NCBI GenBank assembly: GCA_945907225.1
Contig: CAMDSN010000016.1
Span: forward strand, 1-15,170
Direction: 5' to 3'
DNA length: 15,170 nucleotides
From: Flavobacterium psychrophilum
GTDB lineage: Bacteria; Bacteroidota; Bacteroidia; Flavobacteriales; Flavobacteriaceae
Made by a program: the position numbers and the translations under genes
Part shown: one piece after another, positions 1-7,919 of the stretch
How the letters are laid out: each line of letters opens with the position of its first letter
Position numbering within the stretch: position 1 is the first letter of the stretch
Notes under the pieces: model-generated
Told to the model about the DNA's origin: nothing
Seen by the model: the letters and a program-made list of their open reading frames with translations, nothing else
The model's database searches: none

Positions 1-1255
1 AAGCGTTGGCTATTTCTTTACCACAAACCATCAATTCAAAACGTTCTGTTAGCTCAGGATTATTTCGATGTTCTTTACATAAAGGGGACATTTCTTTTGG
101 GTAATCAGTGATAAAAGTGGGTTGAATAAAATTTCCCTCACATTTTGCACCAAAAATTTCATCAATCAGTTTTCCTTTACCCATTGTTTCATCAACTTCA
201 ATATGCATTTTTTTGGCAGCTTCAAAAAGTTCTTTTTCCGTTTTACCAGAAATATCAAAGCCAGTAAATTGTTTGATGGCATCTGTCATTGTAATTCTAC
301 TGTAAGGTGCTTTGAAGTTTATGATATGTTCCCCAAAAGTAGCTTCTGTAGTTCCGTTTACTTCTTTGGCACAATACTCCAACAGGTTTTCGGTCATTTC
401 CATCATCCAGTTGTAGTCTTTATAGGCTACATAAATTTCCATGGCAGTAAATTCTGGATTATGGGTTCTATCCATTCCTTCGTTTCTAAAGTTTTTAGAA
501 AACTCATAAACCCCGTCAAATCCGCCAACGATTAATCTTTTCAAATACAATTCGTTTGCAATTCTCATATATAGAGGGATATCTAAGCTATTATGATGCG
601 TAATAAACGGTCTAGCAGCAGCGCCGCCAGGAATTGCTTGTAATACCGGAGTTTCCACTTCCATATAGCCCGCGTTATTAAAGAATGTTCTCATGGCTGT
701 GAACAATTTTGTTCTTTTCATAAAAACGTCTTTTACATGCGGATTTACAACTAAATCTACATAACGCATGCGATAACGCAATTCGGCATCATTAAAGGCA
801 TCATGAACTTTGCCCTCTTCATCGGTTTTTGGGAGCGGCAATGGTCGTAAAGTTTTACTTAAAAAAGTAAAATGGTCAACTCTTATACATTGTGCACCAA
901 CTTGAGTTGTGAATAATTCACCTTCAATGCCTATGAAATCACCTAAATCGGTTAGCTTTTTAAAAACCTGATTATAAATTGTTTTATCTTCACCAAGACA
1001 AAGCATATCACGGTTTAAATACAATTGAATTCTTCCTTCACTATCTTGCAATTCGGCAAAGCATGCTTTTCCTTGATCTCTAACACTCATCAGTCTACCA
1101 GCAACTATTACTTTGTTCCCGTTTTTGAAATTTTCTTTAATTTTTTTCGAGGTGCTATCTACCGGGAATAAATCAGCCGGATAAGGATTAATCCCAAGTT
1201 CGCGTAAGGCGTTCAGTTTTTCTCTTCTAATTATTTCTTGTTCCGAAAGTTGCAT
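1..1255 (-). CDS. lysS: Lysyl-tRNA synthetase, class II (3' end cut off by window edge)
   Basis: Charges tRNA-Lys with lysine using ATP, in the cytoplasm. The first 418 residues are visible; Flavobacterium LysRS proteins are usually longer than 500 residues, so the C-terminal quarter lies outside the window. The OB-fold anticodon-binding domain spans about residues 48-145 (VIVAGRLMSVRDQGKACFAE and following). The class II catalytic core follows: motif 1 around 184-204 (ends EVETPVL), the IPGGAAARPF segment at 208-217, and motif 2 with FRNEG at 256-260 followed by MDRTHNPEFTAMEIY. The visible part stops at GKEIANA, just where the lysine-binding segment leads on to motif 3. The start is the ATG at 1255-1253; a good promoter lies just upstream. 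lipB is divergent. Family assignment is secure; nothing is broken apart from the edge truncation. Confidence 0.96.
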   Translation of the reverse strand, partial: MQLSEQEIIRREKLNALRELGINPYPADLFPVDSTSKKIKENFKNGNKVIVAGRLMSVRDQGKACFAELQDSEGRIQLYLNRDMLCLGEDKTIYNQVFKKLTDLGDFIGIEGELFTTQVGAQCIRVDHFTFLSKTLRPLPLPKTDEEGKVHDAFNDAELRYRMRYVDLVVNPHVKDVFMKRTKLFTAMRTFFNNAGYMEVETPVLQAIPGGAAARPFITHHNSLDIPLYMRIANELYLKRLIVGGFDGVYEFSKNFRNEGMDRTHNPEFTAMEIYVAYKDYNWMMEMTENLLEYCAKEVNGTTEATFGEHIINFKAPYSRITMTDAIKQFTGFDISGKTEKELFEAAKKMHIEVDETMGKGKLIDEIFGAKCEGNFIQPTFITDYPKEMSPLCKEHRNNPELTERFELMVCGKEIANA

Positions 1256-1275
1256 TTTATATGTGTTTAGGCTTG

Positions 1276-1306
1276 CAAAGATAGGTATAATTTAAAAATG
1301 TGCCAA
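1276..1306 (-). promoter_or_regulatory. Predicted lysS promoter (Bacteroidota type)
   Basis: Read on the minus strand, TTGG (1306-1303) is followed after 19 bases by TATCTTTG (1283-1276). This is an exact match to the TAnnTTTG -7 box at the expected distance from a -33 TTG box. Transcription would start close to 1270, leaving a leader of roughly 15 bases before the lysS ATG. It is a motif match only. Confidence 0.55.
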
Positions 1307-1373
1307 TTTGAATATTTGAAAATGATTTTGATGGTTTGTAGCAAATGGTTTGTGCTTTTTTGCCATCTACATT

Positions 1374-1463
1374 CCCGCTTTTCGCTTTATCTTTTTGTTT
1401 TGTAACTCTGAGAGCATATATAAGGTCATTGCTATAAACAAAAAGGATGTCGCTGCAATCGGG
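1374..1463. repeat. Intergenic inverted-repeat element
   Basis: An element with two nested inverted repeats. The outer arms are CCCG (1374-1377) and CGGG (1460-1463). The inner arms are CTTTTTGTTT (1391-1400) and AAACAAAAAG (1436-1445), a perfect 10-base complement around a 35-base loop. From memory, minus-strand wording such as CCCCGATTGCAGCG, CATCCTTTTTGT and GCGAAAAGCGGGA recurs between genes in many Flavobacterium genomes; I cannot confirm that here. It has no coding potential I trust. It may act as a transcript-end or spacer structure between lysS and lipB. Confidence 0.55.
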
Positions 1464-1483
1464 GCTATGAGAGAAACTATTTG

Positions 1484-1491
1484 TACATTTG
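1484..1491 (+). promoter_or_regulatory. Possible lipB -7 box
   Basis: TACATTTG fits the TAnnTTTG pattern and would place the transcript start near 1498, about 55 bases before the lipB ATG and upstream of the palindromic repeat. No clear TTG box is seen at the expected distance upstream, so this is weak. Confidence 0.25.
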
Positions 1492-1517
1492 TTAACTAAT
1501 TTAATAGAGTGCTCGCG

Positions 1518-1550
1518 CCCCTCTCCTTTGGAGAGGGTTGGGGGGTAAGG
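1518..1550. repeat. CTCTCC-TTT-GGAGAG palindromic intergenic repeat
   Basis: CCCTCTCC (1519-1526) and GGAGAGGG (1530-1537) form a perfect 8-base-pair hairpin with a TTT loop, followed by the G-rich tail TTGGGGGGTAAGG. From general knowledge, this wording is a dispersed intergenic repeat in many bacterial genomes. It often gets translated into false peptides such as LSFGEGWGVR on one strand or PTLSKGEGRE on the other, and both occur here. It ends 3 bases before the lipB start codon, so in the mRNA it would form a hairpin very close to the ribosome entry site. Confidence 0.7.
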
Positions 1551-1553
1551 CTT

Positions 1554-2261
1554 ATGAACAAAAAAATTCAACTTCACGATTTAGGAAATAAAAAGTATAA
1601 AGAGACTTGGGATTATCAAGAGGAACTATTTAAACAAATTGTGGATATAAAAATTAAAAACAGGAGAGAAGAAACTAATTTGGAAACACCAAATTATTTT
1701 CTTTTTGTAGAACATCCACACGTTTATACTATAGGGAAAAGTGGCGATTTAACCAATTTGTTACTCTCCGAAAAACAATTAGAAGCTAAGGGGGCAACTT
1801 TTTATAATATAAATCGTGGTGGTGATATTACCTACCATGGTCCTGGTCAAATTGTCGGTTATCCTATTTTGGATTTAGAAAATTTTTTTACCGACATTCA
1901 CAAATATTTGCGATTTTTAGAAGAAGTTATCATTTTAACTATAGCTGAATACGGTATTATTGGCGCAAGAAGCGAAGGGGAAACAGGTGTTTGGCTTGAC
2001 GTTGGCACCCCGTTTTCAAGAAAGATATGTGCAATGGGCGTTAAAGCTAGTCGCTGGGTTACCATGCATGGTTTTGCTTTGAATGTCAATGCTAATTTGG
2101 GCTATTTTGACAATATTATTCCTTGCGGAATAAAAGGTAAAGCAGTTACTTCTCTTCATGTAGAATTAGGAAAACCAATTGATGAATATGAAGTGAAAGA
2201 AAAAATCAAAAACCATTTTTCAACCCTTTTTGAAGCTACTTTTAAACGTTTTGAAATCTAA
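1554..2261 (+). CDS. lipB: Octanoyltransferase LipB (lipoate biosynthesis)
   Basis: Transfers the octanoyl group from octanoyl-ACP to lipoyl domains of 2-oxoacid dehydrogenases and the glycine cleavage H protein, before LipA inserts sulfur. The 235 residues fit the family. The signature RGGDITYHGPGQ is at 88-99. The catalytic lysine is K157 (RKICAMGVK) and the catalytic cysteine C191 (IIPCGIKGKAVTSL); HGFALNVN follows at 172-179. The ATG at 1554 was chosen because a GTG 15 codons upstream (1509) would only add MLAPLSFGEGWGVRL, which is translated intergenic repeat, whereas MNKKIQLHDLG begins the real protein. It converges on rnhB with a 16-base gap. Confidence 0.95.
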   Translation: MNKKIQLHDLGNKKYKETWDYQEELFKQIVDIKIKNRREETNLETPNYFLFVEHPHVYTIGKSGDLTNLLLSEKQLEAKGATFYNINRGGDITYHGPGQIVGYPILDLENFFTDIHKYLRFLEEVIILTIAEYGIIGARSEGETGVWLDVGTPFSRKICAMGVKASRWVTMHGFALNVNANLGYFDNIIPCGIKGKAVTSLHVELGKPIDEYEVKEKIKNHFSTLFEATFKRFEI

Positions 2262-2277
2262 AATCGTTAATCTACAA

Positions 2278-2877
2278 TCATAAATTTAATTTCAATTGTT
2301 CTGGTAATAACCGAAACGACAATCGATGGTATTTGGTGATGCCGTATTTTCTTATGGCTTCTCTATGCTCAAGAGTTGGATACCCTTTATTTTTCTTCCA
2401 ATTGTACATGGGAAATTCTTCATGAATGGATTCCATATATTCATCTCTATATGTTTTTGCCAAAACAGATGCTGCTGCAATACTTAAATATTTACTGTCT
2501 CCCTTAACAATCGTAGCATATGGAATATTATTTAATGGTTTAAAACGATTCCCATCGATAATAATAAATTCTGGCGCGGGTGTCAGTTTGATAATGCTTT
2601 CATGCATTGCCAGGATGGAGGCATTTAATATATTAATGTTATCAATAACCTGAGGATCGATGTGAGTTATAGCAAAAGAAATGGCGTCAAGTTCAATTTT
2701 TGGAGTTAGCTTTTTTCTTAATTTTTCCGAAATGAGTTTGGAGTCATTTAAATCTTTTAAACTATAATTTTCTGAAAATATTACTGCTGCCGCTGTAACT
2801 GGCCCAGCCAAGCAACCCCTTCCGGCTTCATCAGATCCACATTCCAATACGTTTCCAGAAAAATTTGGTTTTAGCAT
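2278..2877 (-). CDS. rnhB: Ribonuclease HII
   Basis: Cleaves the RNA strand of RNA-DNA hybrids and removes single ribonucleotides misincorporated into DNA; cytoplasmic. The 199 residues are the normal length. The N-terminal [15 protein letters not shown] carries the first two catalytic acids (D16, E17) and the GRG substrate-sensing motif (19-21). IIIDGNRF supplies D108, and [17 protein letters not shown] probably supplies the fourth acid (D127). The C-terminal [13 protein letters not shown] carries the conserved tyrosine (Y166), followed by HRLSF. All key residues are present. It is convergent with lipB and divergent from susC across a 245-base AT-rich gap; I saw no convincing TAnnTTTG box for it there. 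Confidence 0.95.
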   Translation of the reverse strand: MLKPNFSGNVLECGSDEAGRGCLAGPVTAAAVIFSENYSLKDLNDSKLISEKLRKKLTPKIELDAISFAITHIDPQVIDNINILNASILAMHESIIKLTPAPEFIIIDGNRFKPLNNIPYATIVKGDSKYLSIAAASVLAKTYRDEYMESIHEEFPMYNWKKNKGYPTLEHREAIRKYGITKYHRLSFRLLPEQLKLNL

Positions 2878-3062
2878 ATCTAAATTGTTTATTGAAATTG
2901 CAATATCTAAATTTATCTTTAGTTAACGTGCAGGAAAACATTTTTTTGAATAATAATATTAGAATATTTACATTGTTATTTTGTATAAAATATTCATTTG
3001 TAATTATTTAAACTAATGCATTGCAGTTTTCACATGTTTTTTTCTAATTATATATGTTAATA

Positions 3063-3094
3063 TTTGGTTAATTAATAATTTATTAAGAAGTTTG
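3063..3094 (+). promoter_or_regulatory. Predicted susC promoter
   Basis: TTTGG (3063-3067) and GAAGTTTG (3087-3094) form a -33/-7 pair with 20 bases between TTTG and the -7 box; the -7 box departs from TAnnTTTG at one position. Transcription would start near 3100, giving a leader of about 23 bases to the susC ATG. The rest of the rnhB-susC gap (2878-3062) is AT-rich with no recognisable regulator site. Confidence 0.45.
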
Positions 3095-3122
3095 CACAAT
3101 AACTAACTCAAACAAATTTAAT

Positions 3123-6100
3123 ATGAGATCGAAGTTCAAATGGATTTATACGCTTTTATTGGCGTTATTAATGCAGTTTTCGTTTGCGCAAGAGAAAACT
3201 GTAACTGGTGTTGTTTCAGATAAAACGGGTCCGCTACCAGGAGCTAATATTGTTGTTAAAGGTACAACAAGAACCGCCCAAACAGATTTTGATGGTAAAT
3301 ATTCCATTAAAGCAAAGCAAGGTGAGGTATTAGTGTTTACTTTTACTGGGTATGATAACACAACGATTACTGTTGGTGCTTCAAACTCGTATAAAATTTC
3401 ATTAAAGGAGCAAAGTGTAAAATTGGAAGAAGTTGTAGTTTTAGGTTACGACAAGACATCAACTAAAGCAAAATCAACTGCTGCTACTACAACAGTAAGC
3501 GCAGAAAGTCTAAAGAATAGACCCAACGTAACTGTGCTGCAGTCATTATCAGGTAATGTTGCTGGATTAAATGTTATCACTTCTTCAGGATCACCTGGCT
3601 CAGCTAAATTTGATTTATTAATTAGAGGTCTTGGATCTGTAAACAGTTCTACAGAGCCACTTTACGTGGTTGATGGTGTGCCAACAAATTCAGTTGTTTT
3701 TAGAAACATAAACCCTGAAGACATAGAGTCTGCAACTGTTTTAAGAGATGCTGCCTCAACTTCTATATATGGGAGTAGAGCTGCCAATGGCGTTGTGGTT
3801 ATAAAGACTAAAAATGGAAAATATGAATCGGGTTTAAAAATATCTTACACTAGTACGTATGGTATTTCTGAACTTACGAGAGATAGATATAATTTGATGA
3901 GTTCACAACAATTATTGAGATATCAGAGAGATAATGGAATTAGTGCTGGTGCGGGTAATAACGTGATATTAAATCAGTTTCTAGGGGCTAATACCGGAGA
4001 TCCTCTTACAGATGAACAAATATCTAGAGCGCCAAATACAGATTGGAGAGATGTTTTTTTCAAAACATCAGAAACCCAATCTCACAATTTAAGTTTAACA
4101 TCAGGCGGTAAAAATATGAATAACTTTACTTCTGTAAGTTATACCGAACAAAATGGTATTGTGAACACAACTAACTTCCAAAGATTTACGTTTAGAAATA
4201 ACTTATCTGGAAAAAGTGATAACGAAAAGTTTACATATGGTACAAACCTAACCTTAGCCTTGTCTAAAAGATTTCAATTGGGGCAAGAAACAAATTCAGC
4301 AGTAAATAACAATGTGGTACAGAATCCTCTTTTAGGGTCATTAACAGGTGTTCCTTATTTTGCATCTGATTTTTATCCTGGTACTGGCCAAGGGCTTTAT
4401 GATTTAGTAGGTACTGATTTTGATGGTGGAAATACAACTCTTGTGTTACAGGATTTGTTGCAAGAAGGAAATCAACCAAATAGATTTAATGAAATTAAAA
4501 TTTTAGCTAATGCTAATGCTAGCTACAAATTATCAAGAGATTTTACCTTAGGTACAAGATTCGGTATTGATTACACCCATTCTGACAGAACATTTGCAAG
4601 AGCTCCTTGGTCTTATCTAGCCATTGCAGTAAGAGAAAATAGTGCATTACCTTTTGGTGGCTTTGAAACAAGAACTTCTGATAGAGATTTTGGATTTAAT
4701 GTTGTCAATAGTTTAAAGTATTCTAAAGTTAGCGGCAAGCACAGTGTTGACGCTGGTATTTATATGGAATATATTAAAGCATACAGAACTGCTAACACAT
4801 CTACGCAAAATGGCCTTGATTTGTTAACCTATGCTTTTGGTGCAGGGACAGGTTGGACAAATGTTGGAGCAAACTTTGCAGCTCTAAGACCAACAAACAG
4901 TGCTGCTAAAAATGTTGCGGGTACCTATTCCAACTTTGTGTCTGCTACTTATGATTATGATAGTAAGTTTGGTTTAGATGCAACAGTTAGGAGAGATGCT
5001 AGTTACCGTTTTGTTGATGATAATAAATGGGGTACTTTTTGGTCTGTTGGTTCTAGATGGAATTTAGATAGATATATGGAAAAATCTAATTTTAACATGT
5101 TAAAATTGAGAGCTTCTTACGGAATTCAAGGAAATCAAAATCTTGGAGTTCCTGCTTTTGGAGGAAACCCATTATATACATTGCCTAACTTGACAAGAGA
5201 TTTGATTGCAACTGGAACTGGTTATGGTAACTCTGGTGCTTATGTACTTTCTCAGTTTGGAAATAATACATTACAGTGGGAAGAACAAACTATGGCTAAT
5301 GTTGGTATTGATTTTGGTTTGTGGAATGACAGATTTTCTGGTAATATAGATGTTTACAGAAGACAGACTGATAAGTTGTTTTCTAGTATTAACTTGTCTG
5401 CTGCGGCAGGTGCCGGTACAGGATTGTCTGGTAATAATGGTTCTTTAGAAAACAGAGGTGTAGAGCTTGCGCTTAGATTGAAACTCTTTAGAGGAAAAGA
5501 CTTTAATTTTGAGGTATTTGCCAATGGTGCATACAACCAAAATTTTTATACTGACATCATAAGTACTCCAGATCCAGATGGAAATGTTATTGATGAAAAT
5601 GGAAGTTTAATCAATGAATATTGGTTAGTTCCTTATGCGGGTGTTAATCCTGCAAATGGGGAGTATTTATTTATTGATAAAGATGGAAATTTAACGGAAA
5701 CTCCTAACGACGATGATAGAATAAGAACCGGAAAAAGTAATATTCCTATCTATCAAGGAGGATTTGGTTTTAACATGGATTTCAGTGGTTTTTTTGTAGA
5801 CACTCAGTTTGCTTATTCACTAGATCAGTGGAGGTTTGATTACGCACAATTATGGTTAAACTCACCTTCATTCGCGCCGGACAACAACATGTCAACCGAC
5901 ATATTGAACGCCTGGACTCCTACAAATACAAATACAGATGTTGCTTCAGTTAATGCAGCTAACTTTGATCTTGCTACAGATTTTTCAGACAAATGGCTAA
6001 AAGATGCCTCTTATGTTAGATTAAAGAATTTCAGTGTAGGGTATAATTTTAGCAAAAAAATGTTAGAGAATTCTTTCCTTAGTACAGTTAAAGTATTTAT

Positions 6101-6227
6101 GCAAGCTGAAAATTTATATACTTGGACTAAATGGAGAGGTTTTGACCCAGATTTTGGTACAACTGCGAATGTTGGTTCCTTCCCTACACCAAGAACAGTG
6201 TCTTTCGGTCTTAATGTTGAATTTTAA
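3123..6227 (+). CDS. SusC/RagA-family TonB-dependent outer membrane transporter
   Basis: Outer membrane barrel that imports oligomers captured by its SusD partner, powered by TonB-ExbBD. The 1034 residues are typical. A Sec signal peptide covers about 1-22 (LLLALLMQFSFA, cleaved before QEKTV). A carboxypeptidase-D-regulatory-like domain follows at about 26-95 (TGVVSD, GANIVVKGT, TDFDGKYSI). The TonB-box-like LEEVVVLGYDK is at 101-111 and the plug at about 115-235, with the signatures LYVVDGVP (180-187), INPEDIESATVLRDAAS and YGSRAANGVVVIKTK. The rest is barrel, ending in aromatic F (SFGLNVEF). It is the first gene of a unit with susD 12 bases downstream. The substrate cannot be read from sequence; the neighbouring protease rather than a glycanase hints at peptides, as known for RagAB of Porphyromonas. 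Confidence 0.94.
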   Translation: MRSKFKWIYTLLLALLMQFSFAQEKTVTGVVSDKTGPLPGANIVVKGTTRTAQTDFDGKYSIKAKQGEVLVFTFTGYDNTTITVGASNSYKISLKEQSVKLEEVVVLGYDKTSTKAKSTAATTTVSAESLKNRPNVTVLQSLSGNVAGLNVITSSGSPGSAKFDLLIRGLGSVNSSTEPLYVVDGVPTNSVVFRNINPEDIESATVLRDAASTSIYGSRAANGVVVIKTKNGKYESGLKISYTSTYGISELTRDRYNLMSSQQLLRYQRDNGISAGAGNNVILNQFLGANTGDPLTDEQISRAPNTDWRDVFFKTSETQSHNLSLTSGGKNMNNFTSVSYTEQNGIVNTTNFQRFTFRNNLSGKSDNEKFTYGTNLTLALSKRFQLGQETNSAVNNNVVQNPLLGSLTGVPYFASDFYPGTGQGLYDLVGTDFDGGNTTLVLQDLLQEGNQPNRFNEIKILANANASYKLSRDFTLGTRFGIDYTHSDRTFARAPWSYLAIAVRENSALPFGGFETRTSDRDFGFNVVNSLKYSKVSGKHSVDAGIYMEYIKAYRTANTSTQNGLDLLTYAFGAGTGWTNVGANFAALRPTNSAAKNVAGTYSNFVSATYDYDSKFGLDATVRRDASYRFVDDNKWGTFWSVGSRWNLDRYMEKSNFNMLKLRASYGIQGNQNLGVPAFGGNPLYTLPNLTRDLIATGTGYGNSGAYVLSQFGNNTLQWEEQTMANVGIDFGLWNDRFSGNIDVYRRQTDKLFSSINLSAAAGAGTGLSGNNGSLENRGVELALRLKLFRGKDFNFEVFANGAYNQNFYTDIISTPDPDGNVIDENGSLINEYWLVPYAGVNPANGEYLFIDKDGNLTETPNDDDRIRTGKSNIPIYQGGFGFNMDFSGFFVDTQFAYSLDQWRFDYAQLWLNSPSFAPDNNMSTDILNAWTPTNTNTDVASVNAANFDLATDFSDKWLKDASYVRLKNFSVGYNFSKKMLENSFLSTVKVFMQAENLYTWTKWRGFDPDFGTTANVGSFPTPRTVSFGLNVEF

Positions 6228-6239
6228 TAAATATATATC

Positions 6240-7871
6240 ATGAAAAGAATAAAATTAATTTTTATATCTAGTTTTTTCACGCTGTTTTTGTTTACATCAT
6301 GTGAAGATTCTTACAATATAGTTCAAGACGGAGAACTCAACGAATCGGCTATAAACGATTTAACAAGTCTTCGTAGCTATTTAAATGGTACTTATGCTGG
6401 TGTTACTATATCTGATCAGATAGGTTTCACAGGTATTTTTACTGATGAGTGCGGTGTTGGTAGAGGTAATGGAGGTCAAAGTCTAAATCTTCATAGATTC
6501 TTCTTAACTACTGGTGAAGGTTATGCGAGTAGCATTTGGTATGGTAACTACCAAGTTATCAATAGATGTAATAGAACAATTAGAATGGCTAATGACCAAG
6601 TAACTGTTCCTACAGACCCTACTGATTTAGCTGAATATAACTCTATTCTTGCTGAAGCACGTGCCCTAAGAGCATTTAGTTATTTTCAGCTTTTAACCTA
6701 TTTTTCAACAGATCTAAAAGATGATAATGCACTGGGTGTTATGTTTTTTACAAATGTTCCTCAAGCTAGTGACCAGTTACCACGAGTAGCTAATGGTATT
6801 ATATTTAATCAAATTGAAGAGGATTTAGAATTTGCATTTAATAATGTTGTTGCTTCTGCTGTAACACCTTATAAATACATTCGTAAGCCTATGATTTCTG
6901 CTTTGAGAGCTAGAATGTATTTATACAGAGGAAATTATACATTAGCAAAACAGTATGCAGAGGAAGCTATTGCAACCTCAGGAGTTACGCTAACGGCAGC
7001 TACACCAATTGTTGCAACTGCACCAACAAACCCTAATTACAGCGTTTTTGTTGCTGCTAATCCTGCAAGTGCTGGTTCTCCTACTGCAGCGTGGAATACG
7101 GCTTTTTATGGTACAGCTTCTACTAATCCCTACAGAAGAATGTGGGCTGACGCCGCAACTGGAGGTCAAGGTGAGATTATTTGGTCACTTGATAGACCTG
7201 CAGCTCAAACTTGGGAAAATATTGCTACTCAGTTTACTACAAATAGTTCTAATCTTGCAGGATCTCCATTATTTGAAGTAGGTAGATCACTGTTTAATAA
7301 GTTAAAAGCGACACCAGGTGATGTAAGAAGATATGTTAATGTAGATCCTACATCTCTTATCAATCAGAACTATGCTACAGATCCTAACTATATAGCAACC
7401 GACGTACTTGTAATTGATAAGTATCCAGGAAAAACAGGATTTGTAACAAGAAATGATATAAAAGTTTTCAGACTTTCAGAAATGTACTTAATTTTAGCTG
7501 AATGTTATGCAAACCAAGGTAATTTCAATGGAGGTTCAAATTCAGTAGCTTCTGTTATTAAGCAAATTAAAGATGCAAGAAGTTTCCTTGGCGCACAGGC
7601 ATTACCATCATATGCTGATGCTACAGCTGCTTGGGCTGGTATTTTAAATGAAAGAAGATTAGAGTTATGTTTTGAAGGTCATAGATATATTGATCTTAAA
7701 AGACTGGCAAATTTAGCTGGACAAACAATGGATAGAGATGCTACCGATGATCAAATTTCAGGTGCTGAATTATCTATTCCTAATAATGATTACAGGTATA
7801 CACTTCCTATCCCACTGGATGAGGTTATTGCTAATTCAAACATTCAGCAGAATCCTGGATACACTGATTAA
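6240..7871 (+). CDS. RagB/SusD-family surface lipoprotein (nutrient-binding partner of SusC)
   Basis: Cell-surface lipoprotein that closes over the SusC barrel as a substrate-binding lid. The 543 residues fit the family. The signal peptide ends in a lipobox (FLFTSC, lipidated C21) followed by acidic ED, consistent with Bacteroidota surface-lipoprotein export. TPR-like helices are visible (AEARALRAFSYFQLL; MYLYRGNYTLAKQYAEEAI; RLSEMYLILAECYANQG). The SusD hallmark RRLELCFEGHRYIDLKR lies at about 472-488, and the C-terminus reads LPIPLDEVIANSNIQQNPGY, another family signature. It is cotranscribed with susC, 12 bases away, and followed by a strong terminator. The ligand is unknown. Confidence 0.94.
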   Translation: MKRIKLIFISSFFTLFLFTSCEDSYNIVQDGELNESAINDLTSLRSYLNGTYAGVTISDQIGFTGIFTDECGVGRGNGGQSLNLHRFFLTTGEGYASSIWYGNYQVINRCNRTIRMANDQVTVPTDPTDLAEYNSILAEARALRAFSYFQLLTYFSTDLKDDNALGVMFFTNVPQASDQLPRVANGIIFNQIEEDLEFAFNNVVASAVTPYKYIRKPMISALRARMYLYRGNYTLAKQYAEEAIATSGVTLTAATPIVATAPTNPNYSVFVAANPASAGSPTAAWNTAFYGTASTNPYRRMWADAATGGQGEIIWSLDRPAAQTWENIATQFTTNSSNLAGSPLFEVGRSLFNKLKATPGDVRRYVNVDPTSLINQNYATDPNYIATDVLVIDKYPGKTGFVTRNDIKVFRLSEMYLILAECYANQGNFNGGSNSVASVIKQIKDARSFLGAQALPSYADATAAWAGILNERRLELCFEGHRYIDLKRLANLAGQTMDRDATDDQISGAELSIPNNDYRYTLPIPLDEVIANSNIQQNPGYTD

Positions 7872-7876
7872 TAAAT

Positions 7877-7907
7877 AAAACCTTTTTCGTAAGAAAAAGG
7901 TTTTTTT
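7877..7907 (+). terminator. Rho-independent terminator after susD
   Basis: AAAACCTTTTTC (7877-7888), loop GTAA (7889-7892) and GAAAAAGGTTTT (7893-7904) form a perfect 12-base-pair stem with a T-run to 7907. It starts 5 bases after the susD stop codon and ends 12 bases before the protease ATG, so it separates susCD from the downstream gene or allows limited readthrough. Confidence 0.88.
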
Positions 7908-7919
7908 AAAACTTTTAAT

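Noticed and set aside
122..535. Plus-strand open frame of 137 codons
   Set aside because: It lies antisense within lysS, whose motif 2 and catalytic core are unambiguous on the minus strand.
1257..1577. Open frame of 106 codons on the minus strand across the lysS-lipB gap
   Set aside because: It is built from two intergenic repeats (containing PTLSKGEGRE and translated inverted repeat), overlaps the lipB start and the lysS promoter, and has no protein-like domain.
2262..2277. Possible bidirectional terminator between lipB and rnhB
   Set aside because: The 16-base gap contains no inverted repeat worth calling.
7009..7281. Plus-strand open frame of 90 codons rich in leucine and glutamine
   Set aside because: Out-of-frame shadow inside susD; susD is intact across the whole stretch, so no frameshift is implied.
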